Source: Sinotaia quadrata (taxonomy: Eukaryota > Mollusca > Gastropoda > Architaenioglossa > Viviparidae). Taken from it: DNA of 64,000 nucleotides. Positions within the stretch are counted from its first letter, which is position 1; each line of letters begins with the position of its first letter. Below the pieces are notes generated by a model. The model was not told the DNA's origin. It was given only the letters and a program-made list of their open reading frames with translations, and ran no database searches. The stretch covers positions 68,835,835 to 68,899,834 of the forward strand of contig CM054178.1 in assembly GCA_028829895.1 (NCBI GenBank), read 5' to 3'. Below are positions 12,080 to 24,235 of this stretch, piece after piece. A program made the translations under genes and the position numbers.

Positions 12080-12587
12080 GTTTGATTCACACTTTTAGAG
12101 ATCAATAGACAGATACTGGCCCACGCTCACTCACACTCCGCACCTAGACTGAGGCAGACAGTCCAAAGTTAAAGTGGTAGACTCGCTGAATAGAATAGCC
12201 AATTTTTACTTTTATTTCAAGGGCATATGCGCGGACTCTTCATCACATTCTCTCCAACGTAGTTACTTATATATTTCCAGCCCTCCTCTCTTCCCCCGCC
12301 CCCGTCGTGAACGCTATGCTCTGCTGTTTCCGATTCGTTGGAGGCAACGTCTAGTTTACATTTATTTAAACAGTTCACAATAGATTGACTTTGTTCCTTG
12401 ACACTCTGAATGTTGCAGCATGAATCGTGTCTGAGTGTTTGAATGAACCAGACATTATTTTCTCTAGGACGATATTTGTATTGATCTTGTGCTGCCACTA
12501 AGAGAATCAGAAACTGAACTCCATTTGAAACTAGTAGTAAGTACTGATGTTACTGAATCAAGATTTGTCACAATACGGTATACGTCG
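12080..12587. other. Intronic unique-looking sequence
   Basis: No repeat structure. The minus frame at 12217-12498 has no recognisable motif. Confidence 0.4.
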
Positions 12588-12785
12588 CAGACAATAAAAA
12601 TCCCTTACAAGGGGCAAGACCTTTTCTTATTACCTCACAGACAAATATAAAGAATCCCTTACAATCGGGGATAAAACCTTTTCGTATTACCTCACAGACT
12701 AATATAAAGAATCCCTTACAATCGGGCTTAAGATTTTTTCATTACTTCACGCCCGATTTTTAAAGAATCACTTACAAGACAAGGT
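12588..12785. repeat. ~60-bp tandem repeat, 3-4 copies
   Basis: Units contain aatcccttacaatcggg, ccttttc, attacctcacagac. Confidence 0.85.
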
Positions 12786-12919
12786 TAATTCCTTTTCTCC
12801 TTTCCCTACATCTGGGCAGTCTAAGTTCCAGGCCCCGCAGATTCAGTCGTATGTTGTCTTGTTGGTGTCACTTCACTGTCTGAGGTGGCGCTAGAGGTCG
12901 CTGGTGGAATTACTTTTCA

Positions 12920-13068
12920 CACTTAGCTTGTAAAAGTACTTAGCACAGTTAGCTTGTAGAGCTACTTTGCCCAGTTAACTTGTAGAGTTACTTTGCCAGT
13001 TAGCTTGTAGAGTTACTTTGCCCAGTTAGCTTGTAGGATTACTTTGCCAGTTAGCTTGTAGAGTTACT
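12920..13068. repeat. ~26-bp tandem repeat, about 6 copies
   Basis: The unit is agttagcttgtagagttact plus ttgccc, with small deletions. Confidence 0.9.
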
Positions 13069-13114
13069 GTATTGCTTTGGTCGCTGTAATCAGTTTAACC
13101 ACATTCTACTTTTG

Positions 13115-13262
13115 GTGTTAAATAAAACAAAACACACAAAATAATCCTAATTCTGTGTGTTAAATAAACAGCTACAACAAAACACACGGTCAAATAATCC
13201 TAATTCTGTGTGTTAAAAAAACAGCAACAACAAAACACACGGTCAAATAATCCTAATTTTGT
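13115..13262. repeat. ~53-bp tandem repeat, about 3 copies
   Basis: Units contain aataatcctaattctgtgtg and caacaaaacacacgg. Confidence 0.88.
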
Positions 13263-13887
13263 GTCAAGAATCAGCCGGGCAATTATCACGCCATAGCCTC
13301 ATGCTTTGCAAGAATAACTTGATGTAATCGAGGACGGATTAAGCGTATGCGTCAGGGTCAATCAAATTTCCAGGCAGCAAAAAGTACTTGTTTGTTTATC
13401 TGACTGCAATCAATTAAACATCTCCTTCGACTTTTGACCTTGCAGTCTGAGAGTGTGTTTATTTTGGCGACAATAAATCAAATATAATTATTCCCAGAAC
13501 ATAGCATGCAATTAGTATTTAATTCGACGTCAGTAGGATTGATTTTTCTCGCTCTCAAAATATATTCTTGATGTTTATTTTGGGTGAAATCAATGAAATA
13601 TCGATCTATGACATCCACACTTACACTAGTGCGCGAGGGACACAGTAACCGAATGCCAGTATTGATTTAATTGCAGCCGTTATCAAGGCTTTTCAAACAC
13701 AAAACTTAATGTTGATTACCTTTTAATATATCATTAGAAGTCATCAAGCTCACACTGTAAATTGTAGCAGGAACGTGAATATATTCATTTCAATTTTGTA
13801 AGCTGTTGCCTTAAGTCTGGGTTGTGGAATTGCAACTTTGGATCTTTCAGCTCTATGATTGCTGACCTGCATTTTAACCTTTCATTT
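13263..13887. other. Unassigned intronic sequence
   Basis: AT-rich, no repeat or exon recognised. Confidence 0.4.
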
Positions 13888-13972
13888 GTTCGTTTTCACA
13901 ATTGCAGCTTAGGATGGTTCATTCGTTCGTTTTCATAATTGCAGCTTAAATATTTCAATTATTCGATTTCGT
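13888..13972. repeat. ~38-bp repeat, three diverged copies
   Basis: The phrase ttcgttttcacaattgcagc occurs three times with decay, directly abutting repeat B copy 2. Confidence 0.75.
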
Positions 13973-14560
13973 AATTGTGACGTTTTACTGGAAGATGGAC
14001 AAGATGTTAATTCTTCACCACCCCAGGCTGCTCATAATCTTAGCTAATCCCCGAAACGCACCTGGCTGGCTACACGTGTTAGGATGAATAATAGATAATG
14101 AAGAATAGAAGAGTGATAGTTCTAGAAGATAGCTCGAGCCCCCACATGCATACAGCCATATCAGTAAACAGAGGTGGCAGACTACACCATAAAACATGTA
14201 AGTGAGTGAGACTTACATGAGTGGTCTAAGTATCAACAAGAAATGTATTCAACAAGAAATAGCATGAGACAACATGGTTACATATAGCTAATAACTCAAC
14301 AGTTACAATTATAGTTTATATATAAATGATTATAGTTCATAAATTGTTTATTGTGATGTCATAAGAGAAAGTTTGTTTGAGTCCAATGGCACCAAAGTAG
14401 TTATTTGGTTCATTTGTATGAGTGAACTATAATTGAGTTTATAAGAGAACACTGAATGTTTCTGAGTGAACTCTAAAAGTACTTTGATTAAAGTTTGAGA
14501 GAATTTGACTGAATCTTGACTGAAGATGTTCCGCTTGTTGGTTTTAGGAATTGCTTAACA
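13973..14560 (+). mobile_element. Dispersed repeat family B, copy 2 (partial)
   Basis: This matches the left half of copy 1: gttttactggaagatggaca..., then gatagttctagaagatagct, gtaagtgagtgagacttaca and gagaacactgaatgtttc. Homology ends near 14560, so the right half present in copies 1 and 3 is absent. The copy lies in the first EF-hand intron. Confidence 0.75.
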
Positions 14561-14699
14561 TTGTAATTTAGGGTCCCAGTGACAATATATATATATATAA
14601 CCCTACCCACAGACCTATGTAGACCAAATATGCTTATAAACCAACCTTATGTCAACCCACAGCACTAGGCAGGCAAATATGTGGTCTACAGAGAGAGAA

Positions 14700-15722
14700 G
14701 TTTTGTGATACACAGAAAGGAGCCATTTATTTAGTACATACGCACTCTTAGATAGACAGGTGTTGTGATACACAGAAAGGGGCCATCTATTTAGTACATA
14801 CGCACTCTTAGATAGATAGGTGTTGTGATACACAGAAAGGGGCCATCTGTTTAGTACATACGCACTCTTAGATAGATAGGTGTTGTGTTACACAAAAAGG
14901 GACCATCTATTTAGTACATACGCACTCTTAGATAGATAGGTGTTGTGTTACACAAAAAGGGACCATCTATTTAGTACATACGCACTCTTAGATAGGTGTT
15001 GTGTTACACAAAAAGGGACCATCTATTTAGTACATACGCACTCTTAGACAGGTGTTGTGATACACAGAAAGGGGCTATCTATTTAGTACATACGCACTCT
15101 TAGACAGGTGTTGTGATACACAGAAAGGGGCTATCTATTTAGTACATACGCACTCTTAGACAGGTGTTGTGATACACAGAAAGGGGCTATCTATTTAGTA
15201 CATACGCACTCTTAGACAGGTGTTGTGATACACAGAAAGGGGCTATCTATTTAGTACATACGCACTCTTAGACAGGTGTTGTGATACACAGAAAGGGGCT
15301 ATCTATTTAGTACATACGCACTCTTAGATAGGTGTTGTGTTACACAAAAAGGGGCCATCTATTTAGTACATACGCACTCTTAGATAGGTATTGTGTTACA
15401 CAAAAAGGGACCATCTATTTAGTACATACGCACTCTTAGATAGGTATTGTGTTACACAAAAAGGGACCATCTATTTAGTACATACGCACTCTTAGATAGG
15501 TATTGTGTTACACAAAAAGGGACCATCTATTTAGTACATACGCACTCTTAGATAGGTATTGTGTTACACAAAAAGGGACCATCTATTTAGTACATACGCA
15601 CTCTTAGATAGATAGGTGTTGTGTTACACAAAAAGGGACCATTTATTTAGTACATACGCACTCTTAGATATATAGGTGTTGTGTTACACAAAAAGGGACC
15701 ATCTATTTAGTACATACGCACT
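14700..15722. repeat. Large 52/56/60-bp minisatellite, about 18 copies
   Basis: The unit contains ccatctatttagtacatacg, cactcttagata and ggtgttgtg. Length varies in steps of four because each unit ends in one to three GATA/GACA motifs. Copies form blocks: gatacacagaaagggg near the start and in the middle, and gttacacaaaaagggacc in two others. This suggests block-wise expansion by unequal exchange. Confidence 0.97.
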
Positions 15723-15859
15723 GAGTTGAGAGATCGTTCTTAGAATATGTATGTAAGGAGAGTGGGGGGGAGGGCGGTAAATAAAATGACATTTTTTTTT
15801 AATTCATTCTTTTACATGGCAATAACTCCAGACTGTCTAGGTTTGTTTGAATATGTGCA

Positions 15860-15938
15860 AATGAGTAGAAGAGAATTATGTGTAAATGAGTAGAAGAGAA
15901 TTATGTGTAAATGAGTAGAAGAGAATTATGTGTAAAAG
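15860..15938. repeat. 25-bp repeat, three near-perfect copies
   Basis: The unit is atgagtagaagagaattatg plus tgtaa. Confidence 0.92.
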
Positions 15939-16283
15939 CGAAACTCATTAAAAGCAATACGATCGTCAGTGGCCACAAGAACGTCATGCGAACTGTAAAA
16001 CAACTATTTATTATTATCTGACTACAGAAAACAACTATTTATATTATCTGTCTAAATAAATCTACTATAAACACCATTATTTATATGAATCTACTCTTTA
16101 TTGTCTCCTTGAAATTACTATATAAACGTTTGTATTAGTGAGTCTACTGTCTACACTTCAGTCTATTTGAATTATCATCTACTCTTTACACTACTCTCTT
16201 CATGTTTCTACTCTTTACACTGTTGACTCTGTGAATCTACTAATTAATTAGCCGTATCCATGTCAACATACTTCTCTGTAAAT

Positions 16284-16515
16284 CTCTCTCATGTAATCTA
16301 AATGTAAATCATAATTCTCTCTCATGTAATCTAAATGTAAAATTGTAAATCATAATTCTCTCTCATGTAATCTAAATGTAAATCATAATTCTCTCTCATG
16401 TAATCTAAATGTAAATCATAATTCTCTCTCATGTAATCTAAATGTAAATCATAATTCTCTCTCATGTAATCTGAATGTAAATCATAATTCTCTCTCATAT
16501 AATCTAAATGTAAAT
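16284..16515. repeat. 33-bp minisatellite, about 7 copies
   Basis: The unit is ttctctctcatgtaatctaa followed by atgtaaatcataa. The second unit carries a small insertion. Confidence 0.95.
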
Positions 16516-17035
16516 CATAATCTCCGATAATGAAACACAGTGTTTGTTTCTAAGGCTCTGCCTTGTTCTGTCTGGCATTGCGCCATACCCGTTTCGAATG
16601 CAATATATAAAATAAAACCTCTGTTATTAATGTAACAATTCAGCCATAGCCAACATAAATGCAATGTTCTAACTACAGACCAACGTGAAGAGTCAATATC
16701 AACAAATAATGATAATTTAATATATCAGCCATGCGACGTCTAGAAACTAACAATGCAAACTATTGGTGAATCTACTGAAAAGCCATAGGTTAGCATGTAT
16801 TGAGGTCATTTCTCGCTCGCCTCTTGAATTATATATACCAAACCGAGCTTGATGTGGTCAGTAGTTTGAAATGCGATAATACTCAACAAGAAATCTAGAA
16901 TCTTGAATTCGTTATCTCTCATTACACACACAGACACAATAAATAAATTACTGAACACTGAAAAACTGAATTACCCCATCAACAAACAAAATAAATAAAA
17001 TTATTGATCGCTGAAGAGCGTATCCCTAGCCCATT
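16516..17035. other. Unassigned intronic sequence
   Basis: No exon or repeat recognised. Confidence 0.4.
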
Positions 17036-17545
17036 TAACGTACTTACTTGAGTTACTTATTTCTGCCTATTTAACGTACTTAGTGGAGTTACTTATTTTT
17101 GCCTATTTAACGTACTTAGTGGAGTTACTTATTTTTGCCTATTTAACGTACTTAGTGGAGTTACTTATTTCTGCCTATTTAACGTACTTACTGGAGTTAC
17201 TTATTTCTGCCCATTTAACGTACTTACTTGAGTTACTTATTTCTGCCTATTTAACGTACTTAGTGGTGTTACTTATTTCTGCCCATTTAACGTACTTAGT
17301 GGAGTTACTTATTTCTGCCCATTTAACGTACTTACTTGAGTTACTTATTTCTGCCTATTTAACGTACTTAGTGGTGTTACTTATTTCTGCCCATTTAACG
17401 TACTTACTTGAGTTACTTATTTCTGCCCATTTAACGTACTTACTTGAGTTACTTATTTCTGCCCATTTAACGTACTTACTAGAGTGTCTTATTTCTGCCT
17501 ATTTAACGTACTTAGTGGAGTTACTTATTTCTACCAATTTAAACG
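17036..17545. repeat. 36-bp minisatellite, about 14 copies
   Basis: The unit is gagttacttatttctgccta followed by tttaacgtacttagtg, with tagtg/cttga variants. Since 36 is a multiple of three, the plus strand is open (17083-17589) and reads as a 12-residue hydrophobic period (ELLISAYLTYLV). There is no initiation context, signal or homologue to support a gene. Confidence 0.97.
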
Positions 17546-17890
17546 TTGGGCTACATTATTTAATTAAGAACGAAATGATGCCAAGGTAAAACTGGCAAGC
17601 AGTGTTCGACCAGGCGCACTGTTGAGGACAACAGACGTCACGATCCACTAAACTCGATTAACGGGAGGTGCCAGAATGGATTATGCTAGTTTCCCGCGCT
17701 TCATAAATCTTTCACCGTGCATTGTGTTCGTCTGGCGAAAAACCACAAACGGAGCGCTAGCGAACGTGTTGATAAAGCCAGTACAATAATTGGGCCAGCG
17801 ATCCAATTTTGGGCCAACTAATAGGATGTTTCCTGAATGTAGTTTTGCACTGGTAAAGCGGTATCATGACTTGTTCATTTGTTGATTAAA
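17546..17890. other. Intronic sequence without assignment
   Basis: Somewhat more GC-rich than its surroundings. Nothing is recognised. Confidence 0.4.
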
Positions 17891-17892
17891 AT

Positions 17893-17951
<59 letters not shown>

Positions 17952-17980
17952 GACAGAGACAGAGACAGAGACAGAGAGTC
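17891..17980. repeat. (GT)n(GA)n(GACA)n microsatellite
   Basis: GT, then GA, then interspersed AGACAG runs. Confidence 0.97.
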
Positions 17981-18119
17981 CGAACACACCCGCTCTAGAT
18001 CTTTTGGGTGATTGAAGATCAATGGATTTCATTTTTACTGAAAATAAATGTAGGTCCATCGTAATTTGATTTATACATACATTTCTTTGGAGCTCAGTAA
18101 CGGCAGAAGGTACAAGGAC

Positions 18120-18265
18120 GAATGATAATAATAATGGTGCTGTTGCTGGTGGTGGTGATGATGATGATGATAATGAAATGAAAAATATAATTAAATATAA
18201 AATAGATACTAATTAAAAAGTAGTTATTTCTTCGCTTTCTCTCTCTCTCTCTATATATATATATG
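18120..18265. repeat. GAT/GGT-rich tract and (CT)n(AT)n
   Basis: Trinucleotide-like GGT/GAT runs lie at 18140-18175 and a CT-to-AT dinucleotide run at 18235-18264. Confidence 0.85.
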
Positions 18266-18745
18266 AGAACTGCCACTATTTTTACTATCCTTTTATTTCT
18301 ACAAATATTATTATTACCATTGCTACCACTGTGGCATATACTACTATTACTGCCATTGCAGTGTAAGTAGTAACTCATTGCATTTTAAAAAGAAATCCTA
18401 CTTAGTGATTATTCTGACGAATTTTACCGTGTTGTTCGGGTGGAAGTGTCAGTTGATATGATAAAGAACACACGTTATGGGCATTTGATATTTTCAACTT
18501 GCTCCCACCCGTACCCCAAAGTATCACTAGCGAAAGATTCCGCTTTGCCAAAAGTACATCAGATCAATGGTGTCGACACTGTAACACTTTATCCCATCGC
18601 TCTGAATGACTTCGACATCTTGTTGTGTGGGATCAAGTGACGTCAGACTTCACTTTAAAGGGCAGTTAACTCGCCACAATATTTATAAAGTGTGGCTACA
18701 AACAACCCTTGAGCATGTATTCATTAGACAGACGGGATAGAACAC

Positions 18746-18980
18746 GTGAATGCACAGTCAGTGCAATATTCCGTCACGTGCATGTACAGACAGTAGTATT
18801 ATTCGGCCACATGAATGCGCAGTCAGTGCAATATTCGCGTCACGTGTATGTACAGAGAATACAAAATTCAGTCATGTGAATGCACAGTCAGTGCAATATT
18901 CGATCACGTGAAAGTACTAACAGTAGCAATATTCGGTCACGTAAATATACAGAGAGTACAATATTTGGCCGCGTGAATAA
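18746..18980. repeat. ~30/60-bp tandem array containing repeated CACGTG palindromes
   Basis: Two alternating half-units (gtgaatgcacagtcagtgca and gtgcatgtacagacagta) are each introduced by CACGTG or a one-base variant and followed by caatattcg-like sequence. CACGTG is the core E-box palindrome read by bHLH factors. Whether this intronic cluster is bound is unknown. Confidence 0.85.
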
Positions 18981-19054
18981 TGAAAAAGTACGTAACTCTT
19001 ATATCTCTTATCAAGAGATACGATATGCCGACGGGAAAGTTGCAGGGTACTCCG

Positions 19055-19340
19055 CTTTCGATGTATAATTTCATTCCAAATATAGATGGCTGTAAAATTT
19101 TATTCAGATAACTTATTCCAAATGCAGATGGATATATAATTTTATTCAGATAATTTATTCTAAATGTAGATGAATGTATAATTTTATTCAGATAACCTAT
19201 TCCAAATGTAGATGAATGTATAATTTTATTCAGATAACCTATTCCAAATGTAGATGAATGTATAATTTTATTCAGATAACCTATTACAAATGTAGCTGAA
19301 TGTATAATTTTATTCACATAACCTATTACAAATAGAGATG
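19055..19340. repeat. 42-bp minisatellite, about 6 copies
   Basis: The unit is gtagatgaatgtataatttt followed by attcagataacctattccaaat. As 42 is 14 codons, the minus strand stays open (18937-19317) with a YLNKIIHSSTFGIG period. It is not considered a gene. Confidence 0.95.
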
Positions 19341-20165
19341 GATTGTTGGGCAGATCGTTTAGTCGATGCTGAAATAGTGTTCTATTCCTTGAAAAATCCT
19401 TTCTTTTATTGTCTGATTCTTACATCATCTGTTCACATTCTTTTGAACTTACTGCAAGGGAACTTCCTAAGGGGAGATAACATAATTTCAACTGTACACA
19501 CTTGAAACGTTTATAAAATTTCAGACTTGTAGCAAAGCTAACGCGCCATTTTGAAGACTCCATCCGTACAATATTCACCAGAGAATAACTCACGAATTTA
19601 TTTAGACTAGTCGAGATATTTTTTGTTACATCGTCTTCGCTAGATGGTCGTCAGTTTCGTTTGGAAATATCACATATAACGAAAGACGGACAGACACATC
19701 GATATAAAGATAGATAACAAAAGCATAAGCGTGAGTTTATGTTATGTACAATATACAGCAAAGGTGATGACGACGATGACGATGAAGATAACGTGATTGT
19801 TAATGCTTTTTTTTAATATATATTGATGATGATAATTTTGATGATTATGACTATATCATATGACAAACATAATTCTAACCAGCCGTGCATTAACATATGG
19901 GTACACTTGAAACATTTAGAGTTGACCTTGATAATATCAGCAAGCATAATGTCAAATGTCACAAACACAAAATCTGCCTCATTATCTAAAGCGAGTCAAC
20001 AGTTTAATGAAAGAAATGAAGTAGTTATTTTTATGATTTCTTCCATCACTGGCGGTAGGCCTTTTATGCTAAATGTATTTCTGATTACATAGGTTGACGA
20101 AGTCGTTATTTAAAAACATTAGACAATATGAATATAGGTATGTGTGTTTGCGAATGTATTATGGC
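19341..20165. other. Unassigned intronic sequence
   Basis: Contains a short GATGAC-rich stretch near 19760-19790 and no convincing exon. Confidence 0.4.
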
Positions 20166-20167
20166 GG

Positions 20168-20212
<45 letters not shown>

Positions 20213-20245
20213 TGTGTGTGTATGTGAGTGTGTGTGTGTGTGTGA
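20168..20245. repeat. (GT)n microsatellite
   Basis: Almost pure GT with a few GA interruptions. More scattered GT-rich sequence continues at 20400-20515. Confidence 0.97.
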
Positions 20246-21214
20246 AATTATAATCAGCCCTTGTTATTTCCTCCTTGGCTACTGACAAAATATCATCTTA
20301 AGTTCTTGTTTGAAAAACCGTAGGAAATATTAAACTCTACATCACTAGTATGCATGTATGCGTGCATTCTTATTGAAATATCCTTTGCGAATTATTACAT
20401 GTCTGTGTGGGTACGTATGCAGTGAAAGCGTTTGAGTGTGCTAGCGTGTGTGAGGTTGTCAGTGTTTGAAAGTATGTGTGTGTTTGTATTTGTGAGTGTG
20501 TGTTTGTGTGCACTGATGGGACTTTAATCATTCCCTGACATTGTTTCTATGGCTGCTTATTAAAATTACAAAGATCTTTAAAAACACAAGAGAGAACACT
20601 GTGAAGAATTCTACATTCAATATGTTTGTGCATTTGCGTGTATGTACTGCAGTAAATTGCACTATTTGAAACGAAAGTTTGTAATTAGTTCTTGTTACTT
20701 GCATATTTTATCTTCTTTTGTGCAATTTCCATTTCTTGTTTATTTTAATGTATCTAATATTTAATGTGTTTGATTTTTTCGTTAGCTTTGTGTACAAACG
20801 CCCGAGTGTATGTACACGTAGGTGCGAGTGAGTGCAATTCTCTATGTGTGTATGTGTCTGTGCTTGGTAGATGTCTAAATGTCCCAAATACAGTAAACTA
20901 TGCATGCGCTATCATTAAGTATTCCACATCGGATTGTCTGAAGCAAAGGGACATTACTGTTGTTACTTTTTTTTTTGGTAGGTGTCGCCTAATGGAATTA
21001 GAAAGACTTGTAAAAAGCTTTCAAAAGATCGATACTTTCAGCTCAGTGTTCACACGATTTGGAAAATATTCCAATTAACATTTAACTTTCTTTTTCCACA
21101 TGTTTCGTCTTTGTGGTTTGAAATGTCAGAGTTCAGATTAAATGTAGTGTGAAATTCTCTTTCTTCTTTCTTTCTTAAATGATAAATGCTTTATAGTACG
21201 GTTTTCAGATCTAC

Positions 21215-21500
21215 TTTTTATTTGTTGACTTGATTGTTTGTTTGCTTGTTTCTTCACATATATGTTAGCTTGATTGTTTGCTTGTAAATTTGAGGATTGT
21301 TTGTTTTATTATCTGTTTGTTTACTAGCTTATTTGTTTGTTGTTTAATTGCCTGATTGTTTGCTTATTTCCTTATTGCTTCTTGATTGTTTGTTTGTCTG
21401 AATGTTAGTCGGCTTATTTGTTTAACTGTTTATTTGTTGGATTGTTCCTTTGCATGCTTTATTATTTAATTCTTTGTATTTTTTATTGTTTGTTTGTTCA
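21215..21500. repeat. (TTTG)-rich low-complexity tract
   Basis: Imperfect tgtttgtttgcttg-type repeats. Confidence 0.85.
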
Positions 21501-21501
21501 T

Positions 21502-21700
21502 ATCTACTCTTTATCTTAAATAAAGTAATCTATACATCTTGCAAATTCTTCATAACTAGTGTCATTTCTTTTCTTTATCTTAACTAAAGTAATCTATACA
21601 TCTTGCAAATTCTTCACAACTAGTGTAATTTCTACTCTTTATCTTAACTAATGTAATCTCTACATCTTGCAAATTCTTCATAACTAGTGTCATTTCTCTG
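21502..21700. repeat. ~65-bp tandem repeat, three copies
   Basis: Units share ctttatcttaactaaagtaa, tctatacatcttgcaaattc and aactagtgt. Confidence 0.93.
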
Positions 21701-21928
21701 GCGTACCCTTCATTGCCGCTTTTGCATATTGCTTGGGGTGACTCGTATTTATGCGATTTGGATCAAATCTATCCACTCTGCACCCTAAATCCACCTACGA
21801 GTGCCGATTCAAACAGTCAGACTTATTGACTATTGGGCGATGGCCTGATATATGTATTTGACTCACCAGCCCCAGTAAAATAACTACATTAGAAAAATGT
21901 ATAAAAATATACAACAATGACGCTAACG

Positions 21929-22437
21929 TAACAAGAGACACTACACTACAAGTATGACGCAGATTTACGTTTAACAGCTACATTAATAAAGATGTAACAA
22001 GAGACACTACACTACAATTATGACGCAGATTTATGTTTAACAGCTACATTAATAAAGATGTAACAAGAGACACTACACTACAAGTATGACGCAGATTTAC
22101 GTTTAACAGCTACATTAATAAAGACGTAACAAGAGACACTACACTACAAGTATGACGCAGATTTACGTTTAACAGCTACATTAATAAAGACGTAACAAGA
22201 GACACTACACTACAATTATGACGCAGATTTACGTTTAACAGCTACATTAATAAAGACGTAACAAGAGACACTACACTACAATTATGACGCAGATTTACGT
22301 TTAACAGCTACATTAATAAAGACGTAACAAGAGACACTACACTACAAATTATGACGCAGATTTACGTTTAACAGCTACATTAATAAAGATGTAACAAGAG
22401 ACAATACACTACAAGTATGACGCGGATTTACACTTAC
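21929..22437. repeat. 66-bp minisatellite, almost 8 copies
   Basis: The unit contains taacaagagacactacacta, atgacgcagatttacgttta and cagctacattaataaaga. Copies are nearly identical, so the expansion is probably recent. Confidence 0.97.
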
Positions 22438-23340
22438 ATCAACAGCTACAGATTAACAATAAAAAATAATTATAAAAAAATCACAAAAGTATAAAGATGT
22501 GAAGACAGGATTTCTCAGTGATCACTATAATGATAGGATTTTCTTTATGTTCAATCTAACAGAATTGTTCATAACCAATGTTTTAAAGGGAAGACAAAGG
22601 CCACAACTTTCTCCTTTAACACAACTCAACCTTCATGTCATTTATTGAAGCTCTGGCCATGCATTCAGTGCGTGTCAAGGTCACTCAACCGCAAAGTCTC
22701 AAATCACACAACGTGCACTTCTATTGTACACCGGGATTCACAAAAGGGTTCCTAATCACGTTTTTCTCCGAGCCATTCCTGGGAATACTACTTTTCTTCT
22801 TGCTTTCTTCTTGTAAGTGTGTAATAGGTCAATACCACCGAAGGTATTTATGCACATGCCCCACCCATGCTTCCCACTAAAAATATATAATTTTAAACTT
22901 GCCAATGCAGCTCACTTGACTGCCTGGTACATGGCCAGTCAGGTTCTGACACTACATTCATCTCCTGTACCAAATGTTTTTGTTTTATAAGCCAATGTTT
23001 TGCTTTATTCTCACACAAGCCTCGCAATCTCCATCCCTCTCAACTCTGTCCTCCTTTTTCCACAGAAGTCTGCACTTCTGACTACGGACACATTCACACT
23101 GACTAATTTATCAATTACTTCAATTTGGAAATTGTAACTGAAAATGGGCAGAACTCAAGTGTTCGTATGTGATTATTGTGCATCCTGTTAACTTCATCCC
23201 TCTCTACAAATCAACCCCCCTTCCTCTGGACTCCATGCTTCAGATAATGACCCCTTTAAGCTACTTAACCTACTTTGGGCTCTCTCTGCACACAAGGTGT
23301 GAAATGCGCAATATGTTTGGCAACATAGCTAACCCAGTAA
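22438..23340. other. Unassigned intronic sequence
   Basis: Open frames at 22635-22880 and 23169-23366 have no recognisable motif or splice support. Confidence 0.4.
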
Positions 23341-23344
23341 TAGT

Positions 23345-23476
23345 TTTCACTGGTGGACAACAATAAATTATATTTACACATTATTAATAGCAACTATAGA
23401 AATATGAAAAAAACACTGGTAGTCAACAATAAATTATATCTACACATTATTAGTAGCAATTACAGAAATATGAAAT
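23345..23476. repeat. ~65-bp repeat, two copies
   Basis: Copies share caacaataaattatat, tacacattatta and agaaatatgaaa. Confidence 0.85.
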
Positions 23477-23863
23477 ATGCAAACTAGATGTAAAATTTAG
23501 AAATGCAAGTGGCATAATTTTCCCTCTAAAGGATGTAATCCTCAGTCTTAACTATGCCAACATAAGAGTTTGCATAAAGGTAAGAATTATTATTCTATCT
23601 TAGCTAAATTTCCTTAAACAGTTGTTATGGTCGACACATAAAATGGATGACCGTGATGTTAGTTGCAGGAATACTGCTTAATCCCTGATAAGACTGACTT
23701 ACAACACTCAGATTGGTCAAACTTCCACTTGCATAAGGACAGTACTGTACTGCCAGTTCTCTTGATGTATGATGGTACATCAGTCTCTGCCAGCAAAGAG
23801 ACCGAATATCATGGCTAGCTGTAGTGGAATTTAGAAATTGTAATCGCAAAGCACTTGCCTTCA

Positions 23864-24009
23864 GATATTTATTATTCACGCTTATTTACTTACAAGTTTG
23901 CTTTTTTGTTTTGTAGCAAGTAGCACTATAGCCTTTGATATTTACTATTCACGCTTATTTACTTACAAGTTTGCTTTTTTGTTTTGTAGCAAGTGGCACT
24001 ATAGACTTC
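23864..24009 (+). repeat. 73-bp tandem duplication of a 3' splice site
   Basis: Positions 23864-23936 and 23937-24009 are near-identical. Each holds the pyrimidine tract gcttttttgttttgtag and the first bases of the exon (caagtagcactatag against caagtggcactatag). The upstream acceptor ends at 23916 and the downstream one at 23989. Only the downstream site keeps the EF-hand frame. Splicing to the upstream site would add 73 bases and reach TAA at 24036-24038. Confidence 0.95.
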
Positions 24010-24235
24010 GAGGAGTTCCTGCCCTTGATTGCTGCTAAAATGCGAGACAACACAGCCAAGGACAAAGAGATGCGAGACGCCTTTCGCGCCTTCGATCAAA
24101 ATGGCGATGGTTTTATCTCGGTGAGCGAATTACGGCGAGCCATGTCTAAAATGGGTCAGCAGTTAACGGACGCTGAGATCGAGGCCATCATTCGAGACGT
24201 AGATAAAGATGGCGACGGTTATGTTAATTACGAAG
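23990..24235 (+). CDS. Calmodulin-like EF-hand protein, exon carrying the rest of EF-hand 2 through most of EF-hand 4
   Basis: With the phase-1 junction from 11054, this exon completes the second loop (D-C-D-A-S-G-T-I-D-F-E-E). It continues with FLPLIAAKMRDN and the central linker. The third EF-hand loop is DQNGDGFISVSE and the fourth starts DKDGDGYVNYE. All metal-coordinating positions (1, 3, 5, 6, 8, 12) are occupied by acceptable residues, so all four hands look functional. The helix between (LRRAMSKMGQQLTDAEIEA) is typical of the calmodulin/troponin-C superfamily. The donor gaag|gtaaag is phase 1 and splits the codon for Glu12 of loop 4, which the 27075 exon completes. The intron before it is about 12.9 kb. 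Confidence 0.96.

Noticed and set aside
17083..17589. 168-codon hydrophobic repeat protein
   Set aside because: A 36-bp array keeps the frame open automatically; no signal, splice site or unique sequence besides a short tail.
18937..19317. 126-codon minus frame with 14-residue repeats
   Set aside because: Product of a 42-bp tandem unit.
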